DNA of 15,582 bases from Saprospiraceae bacterium (GTDB taxonomy: Bacteria > Bacteroidota > Bacteroidia > Chitinophagales > Saprospiraceae): the NCBI GenBank assembly GCA_020436865.1, contig JAGQXA010001037.1:1-15582 (forward strand), written 5' to 3'. This document shows, piece after piece, positions 13,000-15,582 of the stretch. The first letter of the stretch is position 1. Each line of letters starts with the position of its first letter. The notes below the pieces were generated by a model. The model worked only from the letters and a program-made list of their open reading frames with translations, did no database searches and was not told the origin of the DNA. Position numbers and translations under genes: made by a program.

Positions 13000-15138
13000 A
13001 TGAGAAATATATTTTCGATCATAGCTCTTCTCTGCCTAGCGGCCCCCTCCTGGGCCCAGCCGCTCAACCGGGCTACCTACGCCTCGATGATCCAAACGGC
13101 CGAGGAGCAGGTGCAAAAGCAAGATTATTACAACGCCATCGAGTGGTACGAAAAGAGCTACGATGAGCGCAAGGACTACGACGTAGCGCTGCAACTGGGC
13201 TACCTCAATTTCTATATCCGCGACTACCGCGATGCCTCGCGCTGGTTCGCCCGGGCCATTCGCCGCGACAAGAAAGGCGAGTACAACGAGGCCCGCTTCT
13301 ACTACGCCCAGGCGCTCAAGATGAACGAAGAGTACGACGAGGCCATCGAAGAGTTTAAGACCTATCTGGAATCGGCTACCGACGAGGCCAAACGCGAACT
13401 GGCCGAAGCCGAGATATCCGGCGCCGAGTTCGCCAAGATCGCCCGCGATGCCGACGGCCTGACCATTTCCAATGCCGGCCGCAAGATCAATAGCAGCAAT
13501 TCCGAATATTCGCCGGTACTGGCGCCGGGCGGAGATGCCATGTACTACGCCAGCATGAAATTCGACGAGCTCGTCGTGATCGAAGGTAAGGGCGACGAAG
13601 ATTTTCACGTGAAGATCTACACCTCACAGAAAACCGACGAAGGCTGGGGAGAACCGAGCGTGCTCGATCAGCAGATCAACCGCCCGGGCTACCACAACGC
13701 CAATATCGCCCTGTCTAAAGACGGCCGCCGCATGTACTTCAACCGCCAGTTGCTGGTGGGCAACGAAGTGTCGGAAAGCAAGATCTACGTCAGCGAAGGC
13801 TCCGGCAGCAGCTGGGGCCCGGCCGATGAGGTACAGGGTATCAATGGCGACTACATCGCCAAGCACCCGGCCGTCGGCGAACTATTTGGAAAGGAAGTCC
13901 TGTTCTTCGTTTCCGACATGGACGGCGGCTATGGCGGCTTCGACCTGTACTACGCCACCTATAAGGGCGATGGCATTTTCGGCGATCCCGTCAACCTGGG
14001 TCCCAAGCTCAATACGGCCGGCGACGAGGTGACGCCCTTCTACCGCGACGGCGTGCTGTACTTCAGCTCCGACGGCCATCCCGGCCTGGGCGGGCTCGAT
14101 ATCTTCAACTCGGTTTGGGACGGCACCATCTGGAGCGAGCCGGCCAACATGGGTAAAGGCTATAACTCCAGCGTCGACGACCAGTATTTCATGCTCGACG
14201 AAGAGGGGTATACGGGCTTCCTGACCTCCAACCGGCCGGGCAACGGCTCGAAGTCGGTCAAAGGCCGTACTTGCTGCGACGATATTTACAATGTGAGCCT
14301 CAAGGTCATTACGGCCGATCTGGTCGCTACGGTCTTCGATTCCGAAACCAAGAAACAGCTTTCGGGCGCGACGGTCGAACTGATCGACCTGACCGACGAT
14401 ACCCCGGCCTCGATCGGATCGAAGTCCAACTCCAGCGGCAACGCCTTCGACTGGCCGCTCGAACTCGACCAGATGTATCGACTGATCGCCACGCGCGACG
14501 ACTATTTCGCCGATACGGTCGAATTCCACACCGAAGGCCTGCTCGACTCCAAGACCTTCCAACTCGAACTCTTCCTCGATCCGGCTCCGGTTTATATCAC
14601 GCTTTCGCGCGAAGAGCCGATCGAACTGGAGAACATCTATTACGATTTCGACGACGACAAGATCCTGTCGGATGCCGAGCAAGACCTGCAACTGGTACTC
14701 GAACTGATGGCGCAGTATCCCGATATGGTCATCGAACTCTCGTCGCATACCGACGCGCGCGGTAACGATGCCTATAACCGGGCCCTGTCGCAGCGCCGGG
14801 CCGAATCCGCCCGCCGCTGGCTGATCGAGCGCGGTGTCGAGCGCAAGCGCATCCAGGCCGTGGGTTACGGGGAAACGCAGCCGAAAAAGATCTCGGCCAA
14901 GCTGGGAGCTGAGTACGATTTCCTCAAAGAAGGCGACGAACTGACGGAGGCCTTCATCAACACCCTCGAAACGGAAGAGCAAAAAGAAGCGGCGCACCAG
15001 ATCAACCGTCGCACGGAGTTCAAGATCGTAGCCGGTCCGACCAGCATCAAGATCGAAGAACGCCGCCTCGTGCGCAAAGGCGCCACCGAGGTGAAGCCGG
15101 AACAGCAACAGCAGGAGCAGGACGAAAAAAAAAATTGA
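13000..15138 (+). CDS. PorE-like TPR / PD40 / carboxypeptidase-regulatory / OmpA envelope protein
   Basis: A 712-aa protein. The start at 13000 is chosen because it gives a signal peptide (MRNIFSIIALLCLAAPSWAQ); an in-frame ATG at 12859 lies inside the preceding gene. Domains in order: TPR repeats at about 30-150 (YYNAIEWYEKSYDER, ARFYYAQALKMNEEYDEAIEEF); a PD40/WD40-type propeller at about 155-435 with repeated DGxxMYFxR / LFFVSDMDGGYGGFDLYY / VLYFSSDGHPGLGGLDIF motifs; a carboxypeptidase-regulatory-like beta domain at about 438-525; and an OmpA peptidoglycan-binding domain at about 540-680. The last has IYYDFDDDKI, SSHTDARGND (D585) and SQRRAESARRWL (R600). The tail is Gln/Glu-rich. The same order occurs in PorE of Porphyromonas, which anchors the T9SS to peptidoglycan. 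Next to PorP/SprF it probably does that job here. Related pairs can be multi-copy, so strict orthology to PorE is unproven. Confidence 0.9.
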   Translation: MRNIFSIIALLCLAAPSWAQPLNRATYASMIQTAEEQVQKQDYYNAIEWYEKSYDERKDYDVALQLGYLNFYIRDYRDASRWFARAIRRDKKGEYNEARFYYAQALKMNEEYDEAIEEFKTYLESATDEAKRELAEAEISGAEFAKIARDADGLTISNAGRKINSSNSEYSPVLAPGGDAMYYASMKFDELVVIEGKGDEDFHVKIYTSQKTDEGWGEPSVLDQQINRPGYHNANIALSKDGRRMYFNRQLLVGNEVSESKIYVSEGSGSSWGPADEVQGINGDYIAKHPAVGELFGKEVLFFVSDMDGGYGGFDLYYATYKGDGIFGDPVNLGPKLNTAGDEVTPFYRDGVLYFSSDGHPGLGGLDIFNSVWDGTIWSEPANMGKGYNSSVDDQYFMLDEEGYTGFLTSNRPGNGSKSVKGRTCCDDIYNVSLKVITADLVATVFDSETKKQLSGATVELIDLTDDTPASIGSKSNSSGNAFDWPLELDQMYRLIATRDDYFADTVEFHTEGLLDSKTFQLELFLDPAPVYITLSREEPIELENIYYDFDDDKILSDAEQDLQLVLELMAQYPDMVIELSSHTDARGNDAYNRALSQRRAESARRWLIERGVERKRIQAVGYGETQPKKISAKLGAEYDFLKEGDELTEAFINTLETEEQKEAAHQINRRTEFKIVAGPTSIKIEERRLVRKGATEVKPEQQQQEQDEKKN

Positions 15139-15536
15139 TTGAGCCCAAGCAGGGAACGCCGCAGATCCATCCCTTTTCCTCTTTGCACAAGCGGACCGAT
15201 CTGAAAGGCGTACCCATCATGCAGTTCGATCGGCGCGAAGTCGATCTGGGCAAGGTCAAGAAAGGGGAAAAGCGTTCGTTCGAGTACCGCTTCACGAACC
15301 TGGGCGACACCCCCCTGGAGATCGACATCATCTCCGCCTGCGATTGCACGACGCTCGAATACAACTACGGGCCCTATGCCCCCGGCAAAGGCGATGTGAT
15401 CAAAGTGGTGTTCGACAGCACGGAAAAGGACGAGGCCGAAACCATCGACATCGACATCATCCTCAAGAACCTCCTGCCGGGTACGGATGTGCCCATCATC
15501 GAACGGCTGGAGTATTCGTTCGACATCCAAAAGTAA
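15135..15536 (+). CDS. DUF1573 domain protein
   Basis: A 133-aa protein if translation starts at the TTG at 15135, which overlaps the TGA stop of the preceding gene (TTGA) and suggests translational coupling. The next possible start is ATG 15219, giving 105 residues. The upstream codons look coding, so the longer form is preferred with modest confidence. The DUF1573 pattern is clear from MQFDRREVDLGKVKKGEKRS through FEYRFTNLGDTPLEI, the SACDCTTLEY motif with two Cys, and PYAPGKGDVIKVVFDSTEKD. These are small immunoglobulin-like beta domains common in Bacteroidota. Most are exported, but no signal peptide is visible here, which is odd. Coupling to the PorE-like gene suggests a shared role at the envelope; function otherwise unknown. 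Confidence 0.75.
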   Translation: MIEPKQGTPQIHPFSSLHKRTDLKGVPIMQFDRREVDLGKVKKGEKRSFEYRFTNLGDTPLEIDIISACDCTTLEYNYGPYAPGKGDVIKVVFDSTEKDEAETIDIDIILKNLLPGTDVPIIERLEYSFDIQK

Positions 15537-15553
15537 AAGCCATAAACGGCAGC

Positions 15554-15582
15554 GGCCCGGCGGGAAGACTTCCAGACGGGCC
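15554..15582 (+). terminator. Probable terminator hairpin cut by the window edge
   Basis: GGCCCG (15554-15559) pairs with CGGGCC (15577-15582), with a further GGAAG/CTTCC pairing inside. It lies 17 nt after the DUF1573 stop. Whether a T-tract follows cannot be seen because the window ends here. Confidence 0.5.

Noticed and set aside
13882..15108. 408-codon antisense frame across the PorE-like gene
   Set aside because: Same explanation: codon-bias shadow of a gene with TPR, PD40 and OmpA motifs. Similar antisense frames at 8302-9429, 10573-11736 and 11967-13067 were rejected for the same reason.

Overview
The window is GC-rich bacterial DNA from a member of the Bacteroidota, most likely from the Saprospiria (Lewinella-like) group. 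Three things suggest this. Type IX secretion (T9SS) components and T9SS-exported proteins are both present. A Bacteroidota-type small ribosomal protein bTHX is encoded. Shine-Dalgarno sites are scarce, while several starts are preceded by TAnnTTTG-like -7 elements. The class-level guess is inference; the phylum is well supported.

Layout. The left edge holds the 3' end of a probable ribbon-helix-helix DNA-binding protein (1-395), followed by a palindromic intergenic repeat. Next is a secreted chimera of cytochrome c, PHM-like copper monooxygenase and a T9SS sorting domain (556-2199). It converges on the tiny bTHX gene (2244-2372, minus), with an octamer-built inverted repeat between the two stops. 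A minus-strand block follows: gldN (2564-3403), a GH3-family adenylating enzyme (3516-5018) and an SDR oxidoreductase (5037-5735). The last two are 18 nt apart and look like an operon. A divergently transcribed Nudix hydrolase (5833-6255) converges, across a perfect bidirectional terminator, on a secreted cysteine-rich protein (6332-6817, minus). The rest is all on the plus strand: a small lipoprotein (7005-7508), a large M4 metallopeptidase with an added propeller-like region and T9SS domain (7543-10644), a GT9 glycosyltransferase (10681-11667), a PorP/SprF-type outer-membrane protein (11913-12944), a PorE-like TPR/PD40/OmpA protein (13000-15138) and a DUF1573 protein (15135-15536). A hairpin at the right edge is a probable terminator.

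How the genes fit together. The common theme is the cell envelope and type IX secretion. GldN is part of the periplasmic T9SS core. PorP/SprF and the PorE-like protein form an outer-membrane and peptidoglycan-anchored accessory pair. The copper monooxygenase and the M4 peptidase are two predicted cargo proteins. GT9 probably works on lipopolysaccharide or another envelope glycan. The other genes are housekeeping or unassigned. I see no tRNA, rRNA, CRISPR array, insertion sequence or phage gene. The best candidates for something under-described are the heme-copper T9SS chimera, the cysteine-rich secreted protein, gldN standing apart from gldKLM, and a small family of palindromic and short-period intergenic repeats.
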